The notes below the pieces were generated by a model that made no database searches, had not been told where the DNA came from, and saw nothing but the letters and a program-made list of their open reading frames with translations. Source: Oscillospiraceae bacterium (GTDB taxonomy: Bacteria > Bacillota > Clostridia > Christensenellales > QALW01). From it: a stretch of DNA of 64,000 bases. The position numbers and the translations under genes were made by a program. This document shows, piece by piece, positions 27,943-37,855 of the stretch. Within the stretch, counting starts at the first letter, position 1. Each line of letters starts with the position of its first letter. The DNA lies in NCBI GenBank assembly GCA_022009755.1, contig CP091722.1:2116001-2180000 (forward strand), in the 5' to 3' direction.

Positions 27943-28998
27943 ATGCATAATATATGTGTTGTTGGCTACGGCGGAATGGGCGGCTGGCATGTGTTTTATA
28001 TAACGCATGACCTTACTGATGTCCTGCACCTTTCCGGCATTGTGGACATCCGTCCCGAGCGCGAGGAAGAGGCGCGCAAAAACGGTATTCATGTTTATGA
28101 TTCCTTTGAGCAGATGCTGGAGGATCCTTCGGTGGATATCGTGCTGCTTGCCATTCCGAACAATCTGCACAGGCCCTATGCCGAGCGCGCTATGAGAGCC
28201 GGAAAAAATGTTATCTGCGAAAAACCGGCTACCTTGAGCGCACAGGAATTCCGTGAGCTTATGGCCATTTCAAAGGAAACCGGAAAAACGCTTACGGTGC
28301 ACCAGAACAGACGGTGGGACCGCGATTACCGCATGGTAAAGGAAGTATACGATCAAAAGCCGATAGGCGATATCTATATGCTGGAAAGCCGCGTGCAGGG
28401 CTCGCGTCAGGTGCTTAACGGCTGGCGCGGAGCAAAGGAAAACGGCGGCGGCATGGTATACGATTGGGGCGTGCATCTGATTGATCAGTACCTTGATATG
28501 ATAGACAGCCCCGTAACCCAGGTGTATGCGCAGCTGTTCAGCTTGTATACCGATGAGGTGGATGACAACTTCAAGGCCATGCTGCGTTTTGAAAACGGCG
28601 TAAGCGCACTGATTGAGGTTTCCATGAACTGCTTCATACTGCATCCTCGCTGGCATGTGTCCGGCAAGGTCGGAACCATGGTGATAAACGATTGGGACTG
28701 CAACGGCAAAATGGTGCGTCTTGCCGATGACGGTGAAATGGAGTGGGATGAGAAGATTGTCTACACCTCCGCCGGCCCGACAAGAAGCATGGCGCCCAGA
28801 CCCGTTGAAACCACCCGCGAGCTGCCTCTGCCGGAGGTTCAGTGCGACCATCTGGACTTTTACCGCGGCCTCTGCGCACATCTTGACGGCAAAGCGGAGC
28901 TTCCGGTAAAGCCCGAAAGCGTGCTGCGTGTGCTGGAGGTTATGGATGCGGTGTTTGAATCCGGCAAAACCGGAGAGTGCATTAAGTGCCGTATCTGA
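27943..28998 (+). CDS. Second Gfo/Idh/MocA-family oxidoreductase
   Basis: A 351-residue protein with Rossmann motif VVGYGGMGGWH, VDIRPERE after the second strand, AIPNNLH, the catalytic CEKPATLSA, HQNRRWDRD and GGMVYDWGVHLIDQYLDM. It is only distantly related to the copy at 24893, suggesting a different step such as reduction after isomerisation, in the manner of 3-keto-glycoside pathways. AAAGGAAAA precedes the start. It is the last gene of the operon and is followed at once by a perfect terminator. Confidence 0.92.
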   Translation: MHNICVVGYGGMGGWHVFYITHDLTDVLHLSGIVDIRPEREEEARKNGIHVYDSFEQMLEDPSVDIVLLAIPNNLHRPYAERAMRAGKNVICEKPATLSAQEFRELMAISKETGKTLTVHQNRRWDRDYRMVKEVYDQKPIGDIYMLESRVQGSRQVLNGWRGAKENGGGMVYDWGVHLIDQYLDMIDSPVTQVYAQLFSLYTDEVDDNFKAMLRFENGVSALIEVSMNCFILHPRWHVSGKVGTMVINDWDCNGKMVRLADDGEMEWDEKIVYTSAGPTRSMAPRPVETTRELPLPEVQCDHLDFYRGLCAHLDGKAELPVKPESVLRVLEVMDAVFESGKTGECIKCRI

Positions 28999-29015
28999 TA
29001 ACGGTAAATATCAAT

Positions 29016-29046
29016 AAAAATCCGTACCCCATGGGTACGGATTTTT
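29016..29046 (+). terminator. Intrinsic terminator of the sugar operon
   Basis: A perfect 14-bp stem (29016-29029 with 29033-29046) with a 3-base loop, ending in TTTTTA. A and T flanks make it work on both strands. Confidence 0.9.
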
Positions 29047-29300
29047 ATATCCGCGCCGTGCACCCCGCCATTTGACAGGGCGCGGCGCGGTCAAAGTGTC
29101 ACAGCGAGAAAATTTGTCTGTCAAAATGGTGATTTTATATGCTTAAAAGGGCAATAAAGTGCACAATTCAATGCATTTTGTTCATTTTGTGTATTCCGTT
29201 TCGGCGGCGAATATGTTATTATATAAAGGAAATATTAATACTGAAAATATGTGCCGCTGCGCTTGGCAGTAAGGCACCAAAGGATAAGAGGAGGCCCGGA

Positions 29301-29798
29301 ATGAGCATTTCATTTGAATTTTCCGATACTACCCTTGAAAGAATGAGCGGCAAGGGTGTTTTTTTAACAGTGGGCGAGGATAAGCCCAATACCATGACCA
29401 TTGGCTGGGGCAGCATATCGGTATACTGGAACAAGCCGGTATTCATAGTGCCGGTGCGGCACAGCCGCTATTCCTATTCCATTCTTGAAAAGGGCAGCGG
29501 CTTTACGGTAAGCGTACCTCCGCAGGATGAAAGAATGCTGCGCGCGCTTACCGTATGCGGCAAAAATTCCGGCAGGGATATGGACAAATACGCCTACGGC
29601 TGGATAACCCCGGTGGCCGGCGTGGCCGGAAAGGTGCCGATAATCGCAGGCTGCGATTATTATTACGAGTGCAGGGTAATATATTCTGCCGATCTTAAAT
29701 TAGAGGAGCTTCCCCCGGAGATAAAAGCAAAATGCTACCCCTCGGACGATGCCCATAAGCTGTACTTCGGCGAGATACTGGCTGCCTATAAGGGCTGA
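29301..29798 (+). CDS. Flavin reductase-like (FMN-binding split barrel) protein
   Basis: A 165-residue flavoprotein of the flavin reductase-like family. Typical blocks are GVFLTVGEDKPNTMTIGWGS near residue 20, VPVRHSRYSYSIL in the flavin-phosphate region and FTVSVPPQDERMLRALTVCGKNSGRD. It probably binds FMN and moves electrons from NAD(P)H; the partner is unknown. ATG 29301 is chosen because GAGGAGG lies seven bases upstream; the longer frame from 29139 has no site. The stop is 10 bases before the next gene, so the two are an operon. Confidence 0.88.
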   Translation: MSISFEFSDTTLERMSGKGVFLTVGEDKPNTMTIGWGSISVYWNKPVFIVPVRHSRYSYSILEKGSGFTVSVPPQDERMLRALTVCGKNSGRDMDKYAYGWITPVAGVAGKVPIIAGCDYYYECRVIYSADLKLEELPPEIKAKCYPSDDAHKLYFGEILAAYKG

Positions 29799-29808
29799 GG
29801 TGACGGAT

Positions 29809-30282
29809 ATGCCCTTTGTAAAAGGCAGATATGTGCCGGAATCCGAAATGCAGCCCGCCGCGGAAAATGAGCAGGAGCAAAATAAGCCGGCTGTGCGGGA
29901 GAAAAAGCGCGCAAAGGGAAAGCGCTTTGGCAAAAAGGAGGCTCCGGCGCCTGAGCTTACCCCCGAGGAGCTGGAGGCGCGGCGCCTTGAGGAGGAAAGA
30001 AAAATTAAAGAAAGCGCAGAGCGCTTTGAAAGGCTGATATCCACCGATACTCCGGATCTTACGCAGCTTAATCTGCTTATAGAAAAGGAAAAAAAGAAGG
30101 AAAAAAGCGCATGGCGCAAACGAGCGGGGTCGGTAAAGATTATGCTTACCGTGCTGCTGCTTGCAAGTCTGGGGCTGATGATAATGGCTATCAGCTTTGC
30201 TTCGGCAACCCTTATGGTCATAAGCCTTGCGTCCATGGCCGTACTGTGCGCGGCATATTTCCTTACGGTGCCGCGGCGCTGA
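29809..30282 (+). CDS. Small membrane protein with charged coiled-coil N-terminus
   Basis: A 157-residue protein. Residues 1-100 are very rich in Lys, Glu and Arg (for example EELEARRLEEERKIKESAERFERL) and should form a cytoplasmic coiled coil; the last ~45 residues are two membrane helices (IMLTVLLLASLGLMIMAISFA and a following LMVISLASMAVLCAAYFL stretch). No family is recognised. GAGGTG overlaps the stop of the upstream flavoprotein gene, so translation is likely coupled. It may tether a partner to the membrane, which is speculation. Confidence 0.75.
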   Translation: MPFVKGRYVPESEMQPAAENEQEQNKPAVREKKRAKGKRFGKKEAPAPELTPEELEARRLEEERKIKESAERFERLISTDTPDLTQLNLLIEKEKKKEKSAWRKRAGSVKIMLTVLLLASLGLMIMAISFASATLMVISLASMAVLCAAYFLTVPRR

Positions 30283-30439
30283 AATCACCGTTTTTGTTCG
30301 CAAACGCCTAAGCCGGGGAGCGGTGTGTATGCTGCACCCGCCGCAGGCGAAAAATAACGCGCGATATCGACATACATTTTTATATAAAGACTAAATTGTA
30401 TTTATTCCGGGGAAACCGGATATTATATAGGAGGTTTTT

Positions 30440-32218
30440 ATGAAGAAAGCATTGGCGGTGCTTATGTGCATTATCGCACTGCTTCTGGCGGCGTGTACGC
30501 CCGGAGCAACCGGCGTAACGACTCCGAGTGCCGGAACGGAAAGCACGCAGGATCCTCAGGAGGGGAAAAAGGACGCTTATGCGGAAAACGGCGGCATGAA
30601 TGTCAACTATCTGTGCGGTATAGATATGTTCGGCCGCAGCTTCGGCCCGGTTTCCGGCATGGACGAGAACAAAAAGGTCGGAATGTTCTATTTTATTTGG
30701 CACGGCGAGAGCGGCAAGACCACCTTTGACAACACAAAGCAGCTTGCCGAGGACCCTGACACCTTCTGGGACATGACAAAAAATGTCGGCTCCTTCCATT
30801 ACTGGGGCGAGCCGCTGTTCGGATACTATTTATCTTGGGATAAATGGGTTATTGCGCGCCATATAGAAATGCTTACATCGGCCGGGGTAGACTATCTCAT
30901 ATTCGATACCACAAACTCCGTTACATATAAGCAGGCCTATACGGCGGTATTCAAGGTGCTTCAGGATTATAAAGAAGCGGGCTGGAATGTGCCTAAGGTG
31001 GTCTTTTACACCAATTCCTACTCCGTGGGCACCATGCGTAACCTTTATGAGCAGCTTTATTCCAAGGGGCTTTATAAGGAGCTTTGGTATTGCCCGAACG
31101 GCGAAAAGCCCATGATAATAGGCAACCCCGACGATAAGGATTACAATGGCGACAAGTCCTTTTTGGATTTCTTTGATGTGCGCCTGTCTCAGTGGCCGGA
31201 TGCGGCGTATAATCCCGACGGCATTCCGTGGATGGAGTGGACATATCCCCAGCCCGTGCACAACGGCTTTATGAATGTGGCGGTGGCGCAGCATCCGCAG
31301 CTGCCCTTCAGCGCCTCCATCACCGACCGCAGCCGCAACTGGGGCCGCGGATATAATTTTGAAACCAAGGAAAATGTAGAGGCGGACAGCCGCAAGGGCA
31401 CAAATTTCCAGAGCCAGTGGGATACGGTGCTTGCCAACAAGGATAAAGTGGACAATGTGTTTGTTACGGGCTGGAACGAATGGATAGCCATAAAGCTGGA
31501 TCTGGGCGACGGCAAGCCGTGGTTTGTGGACTGCGCAACGGAGGAATTTTCCCGCGATATAGAGCCCATGAAGGGCGGCTATGAGGATGCCTTCTATTTA
31601 CAGCTTTGCGATAATATAAGAAGATATAAGGGACAGCACGATGAAGTGCGTCTGCCCGATAAGAAAACCGTGGATATAAACGGCGAGGTTTCGCAGTGGG
31701 ACGGTGTGACCAGTGTTTATAACTGCGTTACGCAGCAGTCTGTAAAGCGTACGGGCAAGAGCGTTGACCGCCGCACAAATTATGCTCTTGATGCCGCGCG
31801 CAACAATATTCAGCAGGTTAAAATTGCAAACGATGCCGATAAGCTGTATTTCTATATCAAATGTGAAAATGCCGTTACGGATGCCGACAAGGTGGACTTT
31901 ATGAACATATATCTCGGCACAGGCGAGCTTGCGCTCAAGGGCTGGAACGGATATGAATATGTGCTTAATTGCGGTGACGGCAGCCTCAGCAGCCTTGATG
32001 CACAGGGCAAACGCACCCGTATAGCAAATATTGAAGTTAAGGTTTCCGGAAACACCGTGCAGGCCTCGGTAAGCCGCAGCGATATTGCCGCTATGGAAGC
32101 AGCGGGCATATATTTCAAGGTTGCGGATGCCGTAAGCAGCACCGATATAATGGATACCTACACATACGGCAAGAGCCTGCCTATGGGACGCCTCAGCTAC
32201 TACTATTATTTCGGATAA
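30440..32218 (+). CDS. GH99-like lipoprotein with C-terminal CBM9-like domain (intact paralogue)
   Basis: A 592-residue surface enzyme. Lipobox LLLAAC (Cys 19); barrel motifs VGMFYFIWHGESG, FHYWGEPLFGYYLSWDKW, MLTSAGVDYLIFDTTN, MEWTYPQPVHNGF, FVTGWNEWIAIKLDL and EEFSRDIEPMKGGYEDAFYLQL; from about residue 410 a CBM9-like domain (VDINGEVSQWDGV ... KVDFMNIYLGTGELALKGW ... STDIMDTYTYGKSLPMGRL). The WNEW Glu is the expected catalytic-site residue by analogy to GH99-like proteins. It shares architecture and long blocks with the copy at 12172-13990 and shows that copy's intact reading. AGGAGG precedes the start. It is monocistronic with its own terminator. Confidence 0.88.
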   Translation: MKKALAVLMCIIALLLAACTPGATGVTTPSAGTESTQDPQEGKKDAYAENGGMNVNYLCGIDMFGRSFGPVSGMDENKKVGMFYFIWHGESGKTTFDNTKQLAEDPDTFWDMTKNVGSFHYWGEPLFGYYLSWDKWVIARHIEMLTSAGVDYLIFDTTNSVTYKQAYTAVFKVLQDYKEAGWNVPKVVFYTNSYSVGTMRNLYEQLYSKGLYKELWYCPNGEKPMIIGNPDDKDYNGDKSFLDFFDVRLSQWPDAAYNPDGIPWMEWTYPQPVHNGFMNVAVAQHPQLPFSASITDRSRNWGRGYNFETKENVEADSRKGTNFQSQWDTVLANKDKVDNVFVTGWNEWIAIKLDLGDGKPWFVDCATEEFSRDIEPMKGGYEDAFYLQLCDNIRRYKGQHDEVRLPDKKTVDINGEVSQWDGVTSVYNCVTQQSVKRTGKSVDRRTNYALDAARNNIQQVKIANDADKLYFYIKCENAVTDADKVDFMNIYLGTGELALKGWNGYEYVLNCGDGSLSSLDAQGKRTRIANIEVKVSGNTVQASVSRSDIAAMEAAGIYFKVADAVSSTDIMDTYTYGKSLPMGRLSYYYYFG

Positions 32219-32280
32219 CGGCAATAAGGCGGCAACAGTGAAAAAGTGCATATGTGAACACAAAAGCATATATAGCTTAT

Positions 32281-32312
32281 ACCGTCCGGGAATTCTCCCG
32301 GACGGTATTTTA
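32281..32312 (+). terminator. Intrinsic terminator after the GH99-like gene
   Basis: ACCGTCCGGGA pairs with TCCCGGACGGT around ATTC, followed by ATTTTAT. Confidence 0.85.
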
Positions 32313-32390
32313 TCATTCTTATTTTCAAATTACAGCCGGCGCGGAAATGCCCTCTTGCTGCCGTGCGGCCTGCTTGCGGGAAGGCTGTAA

Positions 32391-32421
32391 ATAAAAATAC
32401 CGCAGAGCCTGCCCTGCGGTA
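32391..32421 (-). terminator. Intrinsic terminator of the GH32 gene
   Basis: On the minus strand TACCGCAG and CTGCGGTA (32398-32421) form an 8-bp stem followed by TTTTTATTT. It ends the leftward fructanase transcript. Confidence 0.8.
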
Positions 32422-32471
32422 TAAACATATGCCGTATTGCTTTTAATATGTCCTTTCAGCTGCCGGGCAAT

Positions 32472-35125
32472 TTATTCCGGCTGCTTTTTTCTGCGCTTTT
32501 TGGCTATTATCGCTGCCGTAATGCCGCCTGCAAGCACAGCTGCACCGGCACAAGCGCCGATAATTACACCTGCCATGCTTTTTGTACTGCCTGCAAGCTG
32601 CCGCAGCGCTTGAGCATTTTCATTGCTGCCCGCCGGCATACAGGCGCGCTCTCCGTTTGAAAGCGCGTCATAGCGCTCAAGCAGCCGGGCGGCAGCATCT
32701 TTATCACCGGCAGAAAGGGCGGCGGCCATATCGCGGTTTAGCTCGTCAAGCATCGCAGTGTTTTCCGTTATGCTCTCGCGGTTCATGCGGCTCAGGCGGT
32801 AAACATTAAGGGTGAGTATCTTCACCGGGGCATCGCAGAAAAGGGCACATTCCTGACCGTCTGCGGAGTTATAGGCCATGCCGCCGTGATACACCTCGCC
32901 GTTATACCATACATCCAGAGCGTTTGCATCCAGTATAACGCGCAAAGTCACGGTATCGCCGCTTTTTGCAGCTTTGTTTTGTATACAAAGGCACAGGATT
33001 CATCCATGCGTGATTTATCGGTGCATACCGTGCCCGAGGCGGCGTCATATTTAAGCTCGATATACTTACCATCCCCAATGCAGAGGCGCAGGCCGAACTC
33101 GGAGGCGGTTTGCATATCAACTTCCGCCTCAATATCAAGCAGCGGACCCGTTATTCCTTCAAGCGGATTTTCTGCGGGCGAAACAACGCGGTCCTTAAGC
33201 TCAAGCAGAGTCTCGCTGCGCTTTTGCGCAAATTCCTTTATCGGGTGATAGGTTATCCGCGGCTGACCGTTTATGTTTTCAAGCCTCAGTTCGGTGGGCA
33301 GGGAAAGACCGTTCCACCAAGTCTTGCCCTGATATCCGCCGAAATCGCGCATCCAGCTCATTTGTATCCGGCGTCCGTCCTGCGTGCAGTAGAAGGTCTG
33401 CGAAGCATAGTTTTCGCAGAACAGCCCGTAGCTTTCGGCAGATCCGGGCCAAAGCTCCTTTACGCCGTCCACCGGGGTGATTTTATCGCTTGCGGGGGTA
33501 AAGCATATTTTTCCGTTTGCATTTTTGCCGAGGTCCCCCAGCATATACCATGCTCCGGCAGCATAAAGCACCCAGTAGCGCGTTCCGTCAAGCTCCATGG
33601 GGAAAAGGTCGGGGCACTCCGTAACCAGCGGTCTGCCGTCCTTTCTTATTGTGGAATTGTAGGTCCAGTTTATAAGGTCGGGGGAGGTGAACAGCATCGC
33701 CCTGTCGCCGCAGCCGATAAGCACCCATGTGCCGCCGTTTTCCATGGAGGGATCATCATACCATATAACCTTGGGGTCGCGGAAGCCGGCGGAATACATA
33801 TTGTTCGTATTGGGAATTACCGCCTCTTTATATTTATTAAAGCTTACGCCGTGATCCGCAGACCATGCAAGCCCTACGGAACACTGGCCCAAACCGTTTT
33901 TGCCACCGTAGTAGGTGTAGAGAAACACCATGCGAGATTCCGGCGGCACCGATTCGTCAAACAGCCCGCTTGTGTTGTTTTTGTCAATCACGCCGCTGCC
34001 CGACCAGCAAACACCGTTTTCGTCGGGGGTTATCGCAAGCGCCGTTTCCTCCCAGTCTATCAGATTGCGGCTTACCGCGTGCCCCCAGCTTTTGGTTTCT
34101 CCGCCCCCCTGATAGCCGCGAAAGGCATAATCGCACTGGAAGAAGAGATGATAAAGCCCTGTATACTCATCATATATTAGCCCGTTGGGATCGTTTATCG
34201 AAAACGCCTCCGGGGAAAAATGCAGCTGCATACGCCGCCGCTCGTTGTAAAGCAGCGAAGGGTTCTGGCGGCGCACGATGTTTACCTTCACGGTGCGGGT
34301 AAGCCCCTCGCGGCTTGTGACCGTTATCGGGATTGTATTTAGCCCCACATTCAGCGAAACCTCGCATGTATTGCCCGCAGACCCGTTTATTGCAACGGTG
34401 TTGTCGCCGTTTGCTTCGGCGGATATCATGGTGTTGCTTATATCAAATTCAACATTTGCCCAATAATCGGTCTGCTCTGCATCAAAGGGCACATCAAATT
34501 CAATATCGGATGCGTTCAGCGAGGTAAGACAGGGCGTTTGGGAAAGCTTAAGGGATATTTCTTCAAATTCAGCTTGGGCACCGCAGCACATAACGGCAAT
34601 ATAACCTCCTTGATAATCATCTGTCTGATATGTATAAGTAACAGCACCGTTAACATAGCCGGTTATCGTTTTTCCGGCATCGCACTCCACGCGGATGGTA
34701 AGGTATGCGGCCTGCTTTTCGCTTTCGCTCAGCCCGCGGGAACGGATGTAGTCGTTCTTGGCGTTAGTTTCGCGAAACATTGCGCTGTACCCGCCGCTTT
34801 GGCTGAAGTTTACGCAGTGCCAGCGTGCGGCGGGGTTATCCGGCTTGGGTATTCCGAAGGCAAGCCCGGCGGCATTGCCGGAGAAAATGCGCACCTTGGC
34901 GGAAAAGCACCAGCTTTGGCCCTTTTCAAGGAATGTATCCGAAACGCAGAAAACATTTCCGTCTCCGCCGCCGGCAACACGGCCGTTTTCGGTTTCCCAT
35001 TTCCCGCTTACGCTTCTGAAGTGCAATTCAGGGTCAGCCTGCGCTTCGGCGCTTACGGAAAAGCCCATGCACGCAGACGGCATAAGCAGAAGCAAAGACA
35101 ACATGGCGCAAACAAGCTTTTTCAT
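32472..35125 (-). CDS. Surface-anchored GH32 fructan hydrolase, one frame break
   Basis: An 884-residue (repaired) enzyme expected to cut beta-fructofuranosyl links in levan, inulin or sucrose. Order: signal peptide (MKKLVCAMLSLLLLMPSACMG), a LamG-like beta-sandwich (residues ~30-190), a cadherin-like module (~195-280), then the GH32 five-bladed propeller with FSINDPNGLIY (nucleophile Asp), FRDPKVIW (RDP) and TECPDLFP (acid/base Glu), a C-terminal sandwich, a helical stalk and a membrane helix followed by KKRRKKQPE. The frame breaks at the five-T run 32963-32967 (+ strand); one more base joins LQK to SGDTVTLRVILD. AAGGAA precedes the start. It is transcribed alone from 35251-35281. Confidence 0.92.
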
Positions 35126-35250
35126 ACAGTGTCATTCCTTTTTTTGTGTTTTATGCCCTGTAAGGGCCTCTTTGACGCAGCCGGGCGAAAAACATTTTTT
35201 TTCACATAAAATGCAAAACAGTCGTGCCCCATACAACAGCGCCGTATTGA

Positions 35251-35281
35251 ATTATAAGCCTTACAGCAGGTGGAATGTCAA
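35251..35281 (-). promoter_or_regulatory. Promoter for the GH32 gene
   Basis: On the minus strand perfect TTGACA (35276-35281) and perfect TATAAT (35251-35256), with a 19-base spacer that is longer than ideal. Confidence 0.55.
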
Positions 35282-35371
35282 TAGCTGTATTTTGTTTTTT
35301 ATAAAAAATTTAATGCCGTAAAATTTCTTTTGTCTGCGGTATCTGCCGCCGCAAACGGAAAGCAGCCTTTC

Positions 35372-36022
35372 TTACTGACGGGCGGGGCGCTCGTCATAGC
35401 CCGCAAGAAGAATGTCCGCCGATACGGGGTCTATATGCACAACACAGGTGTCCAGCTCCGGCTCTGCTGGTATAAGCGATGTATCGTAAAAAACATCCCG
35501 GTATATTCCGTCCTTCATGCCGGATATATCGGCGGGCAGGGGAGGATACAGCGTCAGATTGCATTTTTCCTCTCTGAAATATATTTCCGGCTCGCCGGCG
35601 ATTATCCCGGCCTCATAAAGCCGGGCGGTCTGAAGGGAAAAATCGGGATTATCTCCCGCGCGGCGGAGCACTATAAGGGGCAGCCCGTATACCGGCTCCC
35701 TTTTAACGGTAAAGCTCTCTTCAAGATATACGGCGCTTATTTCCCCTGCTTTGCACTCCTCCGCAGCGCCTATCGGCTCGGGACGCATGGAAAGCACGGG
35801 CAGTACGGTTTTGTCATGCAGCGCGGGAATGCGGTAAAAGCGTGAAAGCCGCGGATTAAGCCCGAACATGCGCGCGCACACTACCGCCTTGCGAAGCGCT
35901 TCGCGGTTTATAAGGGGCAGCATGCCCGGTATACAACGGCATACGGGACAGCTTTCCTCCATGCGGCAGGAGCAGAACAGCTTTGTATTAAGCTTTATCG
36001 GGTAGGCGGCAACGGCGTCCAC
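35372..36022 (-). CDS. Degenerate, truncated GatB-like protein
   Basis: 216 residues resembling only the N-terminal cradle of aspartyl/glutamyl-tRNA amidotransferase subunit B (full length about 475). It keeps YPIKLNTKLFCSCR and CPVCRCIPGMLPLINREAL with the four zinc-type Cys (17, 19, 25, 28), and weak echoes of the HLEED and NRxGVPLIE blocks (YLEESF, YGLPLIVL). The helical and YqeY-like tRNA-binding domains are absent, and the catalytic-cradle segment after the Cys motif is poorly conserved. The ATG lies 28 bases inside the GatA-like gene. It cannot replace GatB as known. It may be a remnant or a repurposed partner. Confidence 0.75.
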   Translation of the reverse strand: MDAVAAYPIKLNTKLFCSCRMEESCPVCRCIPGMLPLINREALRKAVVCARMFGLNPRLSRFYRIPALHDKTVLPVLSMRPEPIGAAEECKAGEISAVYLEESFTVKREPVYGLPLIVLRRAGDNPDFSLQTARLYEAGIIAGEPEIYFREEKCNLTLYPPLPADISGMKDGIYRDVFYDTSLIPAEPELDTCVVHIDPVSADILLAGYDERPARQ

Positions 36023-37557
36023 GGCGTACCATCTCCTTTGTCATTTGTGGCCTGTTCGTATATGTTTCCAAGGCTCAGCAGAGTGCTTTCCGAAAACATG
36101 CGTCCTATTATCAGCAGCGCAATATTCTTTCCCTCCGGGGTAACGCCGCAGGGAAGGCTCAGTGCGCACAGCCCCGCAAGAGCCGGTATAAACTGAATGT
36201 CCGTCGGTGTTCCGGCGTCCGTGACGGCAGGCGCGATAACTGCGTTCACATCGCATAAAGCGCGCTCAAAGCCCTGTATCGTGCTGCTTCGGAGCCTTCG
36301 GGCATCCGTCAGCAGCCTTTCATTTTCCAATAGCAGATGGTGACGGAGTATCTCTCTGCGCGCATCAAGGGGCAGATCGGAAAAATCAGTCTTTCCGCTG
36401 CGCCGCCCTGCGGTGTCCTCAATTTTGCATTCGGCGGCGGCTATAATGGAGGCAAGGGCGGCCTCGCAGCCGCTTGTGGGCATTGCGCGGCGCACTACCG
36501 TTGCACCGAGCAGCTCAAAAAGCTCGGCGGCCTTGTTTACGGCGGCGGAAACGGCGGGGCCGGCAGTGTCGGCGCAGTCGGCTATTCCTATGGTATATGT
36601 GCGAATATCAACGGCGGAAAGCGCGCCGTACCAGTCGGGCAGCTCCTGCGCAAAGGAGGTGCAGTCCCTGCGGCTGCCGGTGAATATCGGGCGCAGCGCC
36701 ATGGTAAGATCCCGTACGCAGGAGGCATGAAGCTGTACAATCTCCATCGATGGGGCGCGGCACAGCACCCCGAAGCGGGAGCACAGCCCGTAGGTGGTGC
36801 GCAGCGATGTCACGCCGCACGCAGCGGATTCAATAAGAGAGGAGCCTACGCCCAAACTGAAGGGCACGGCTCCGCATGCCACCGCATGCGCGGCGTTATC
36901 CGGCTCCAAATTGTAAGGCAGGGAGCGGATATAACCAAGCGGCATTGCCCCGTCATCCAGCAGGTTCCGTACCGTATCGGCATCGGCAGGGGGCGCGGCT
37001 TCTGCCGCAGGGCTTTTGCAGCCCCGTACATATATGCTTTCGCTCACTCCGAACGGCACGCCCAGACATGTGGAAACGGCGTTGCCGAAGTTTGCACGCT
37101 TTGCCGTGTCCTCACCGAAAAGCACGCTGAACAGCCCGCTTTCTTCGGCAAGCTGACGCCTGCGGCGGAAAATATCAAGCGGCGAAACCGTTTCCGTGCG
37201 CACCACGGAGCTTATCTGGGACATATCCATTCCCATTGCTATCATGCGGCTTTTGCGTATCTCTGCGGGGGAGGGCGGCGGCTTTTGCCGTACAGACTCT
37301 CCGGAATGAACAGAGGCGTGCACGGCGTCGGTATCGTTTTGGGCCTGTGAGTCTCGCGGCTCGTCCGGACGCAGATGGTTGTTGCAAAGGGGCAGCGGCT
37401 GAAGCGCCGCGCCGGCGTTTGCAGGCTGCAATACGGCTTGGTCAAGCTGCTCGCGCACGGCATCCAGCACATCGGGCGCAAGGCCGAGCCTTTTAAGCAA
37501 TTCTCTTTCCGCTTTGTTCAAAAAATTCACCCGCCCTTTCGGTTTTGGGCCGCGCAT
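35995..37557 (-). CDS. Degenerate GatA-like (amidase signature) protein lacking catalytic residues
   Basis: A 520-residue GatA homologue with an unusual ~110-residue N-terminal extension. Recognisable amidase-signature parts are CLGVPFGVSES (normally GVPxAIKDN, so the catalytic Lys is Ser 172), NAAHAVACGAVPFSLGVGSSLIESAACG (cis-Ser region lost; Ser 239/240 align with the nucleophile position), TTYGLCSRFGVL and SLPCGVTPEGKNIALLIIG. The Ser-cisSer-Lys triad is therefore broken and ammonia transfer is unlikely. A promoter at 37628-37657 ends so close to GTG 37620 that ATG 37557 is the better start. It overlaps the GatB-like gene, so the pair is co-expressed. Confidence 0.8.
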   Translation of the reverse strand: MRGPKPKGRVNFLNKAERELLKRLGLAPDVLDAVREQLDQAVLQPANAGAALQPLPLCNNHLRPDEPRDSQAQNDTDAVHASVHSGESVRQKPPPSPAEIRKSRMIAMGMDMSQISSVVRTETVSPLDIFRRRRQLAEESGLFSVLFGEDTAKRANFGNAVSTCLGVPFGVSESIYVRGCKSPAAEAAPPADADTVRNLLDDGAMPLGYIRSLPYNLEPDNAAHAVACGAVPFSLGVGSSLIESAACGVTSLRTTYGLCSRFGVLCRAPSMEIVQLHASCVRDLTMALRPIFTGSRRDCTSFAQELPDWYGALSAVDIRTYTIGIADCADTAGPAVSAAVNKAAELFELLGATVVRRAMPTSGCEAALASIIAAAECKIEDTAGRRSGKTDFSDLPLDARREILRHHLLLENERLLTDARRLRSSTIQGFERALCDVNAVIAPAVTDAGTPTDIQFIPALAGLCALSLPCGVTPEGKNIALLIIGRMFSESTLLSLGNIYEQATNDKGDGTPWTPLPPTR

Positions 37558-37627
37558 TTTTAACGCCTTCGCCGTAAACTCGGCTTTTGGCACACACGGC
37601 TTCACAGCTGCCGTAATCACAGAGAAA

Positions 37628-37657
37628 ATTATAGCATACTGATATTTACAAAGGCAA
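37628..37657 (-). promoter_or_regulatory. Promoter for the GatA/GatB-like pair
   Basis: On the minus strand TTGCCT (37652-37657), 18 bases, TATAAT (37628-37633). Confidence 0.65.
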
Positions 37658-37752
37658 ATAAATAAATGCTATGTTCCGCATTTGTGTTAATTTAGTGCGA
37701 ATAATTGTTATAACCGTACTACTGTATGTTAATATTTTGTCTTCAAAAACAA

Positions 37753-37781
37753 CAGGCAGAATGATATCATTATACTGCCTG
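37753..37781. promoter_or_regulatory. Nested inverted repeat, operator or terminator candidate
   Basis: CAGGCAG (37753-37759) and CTGCCTG (37775-37781) enclose the perfect palindrome ATGATATCAT (37761-37770). It lies in the 300-bp divergent gap before the module gene at 37856. Confidence 0.35.
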
Positions 37782-37855
37782 CTGCGGCTAAGGGCTTTTA
37801 TTGCCGACAGCATATTATTTTGGCTGACTTAACAACAAAACGGAGGTTGCATCCA

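Noticed and set aside
29139..29300. Extended N-terminus for the flavin reductase-like protein
   Set aside because: The extension is basic and cysteine-rich without a ribosome site; GAGGAGG directly precedes ATG 29301.
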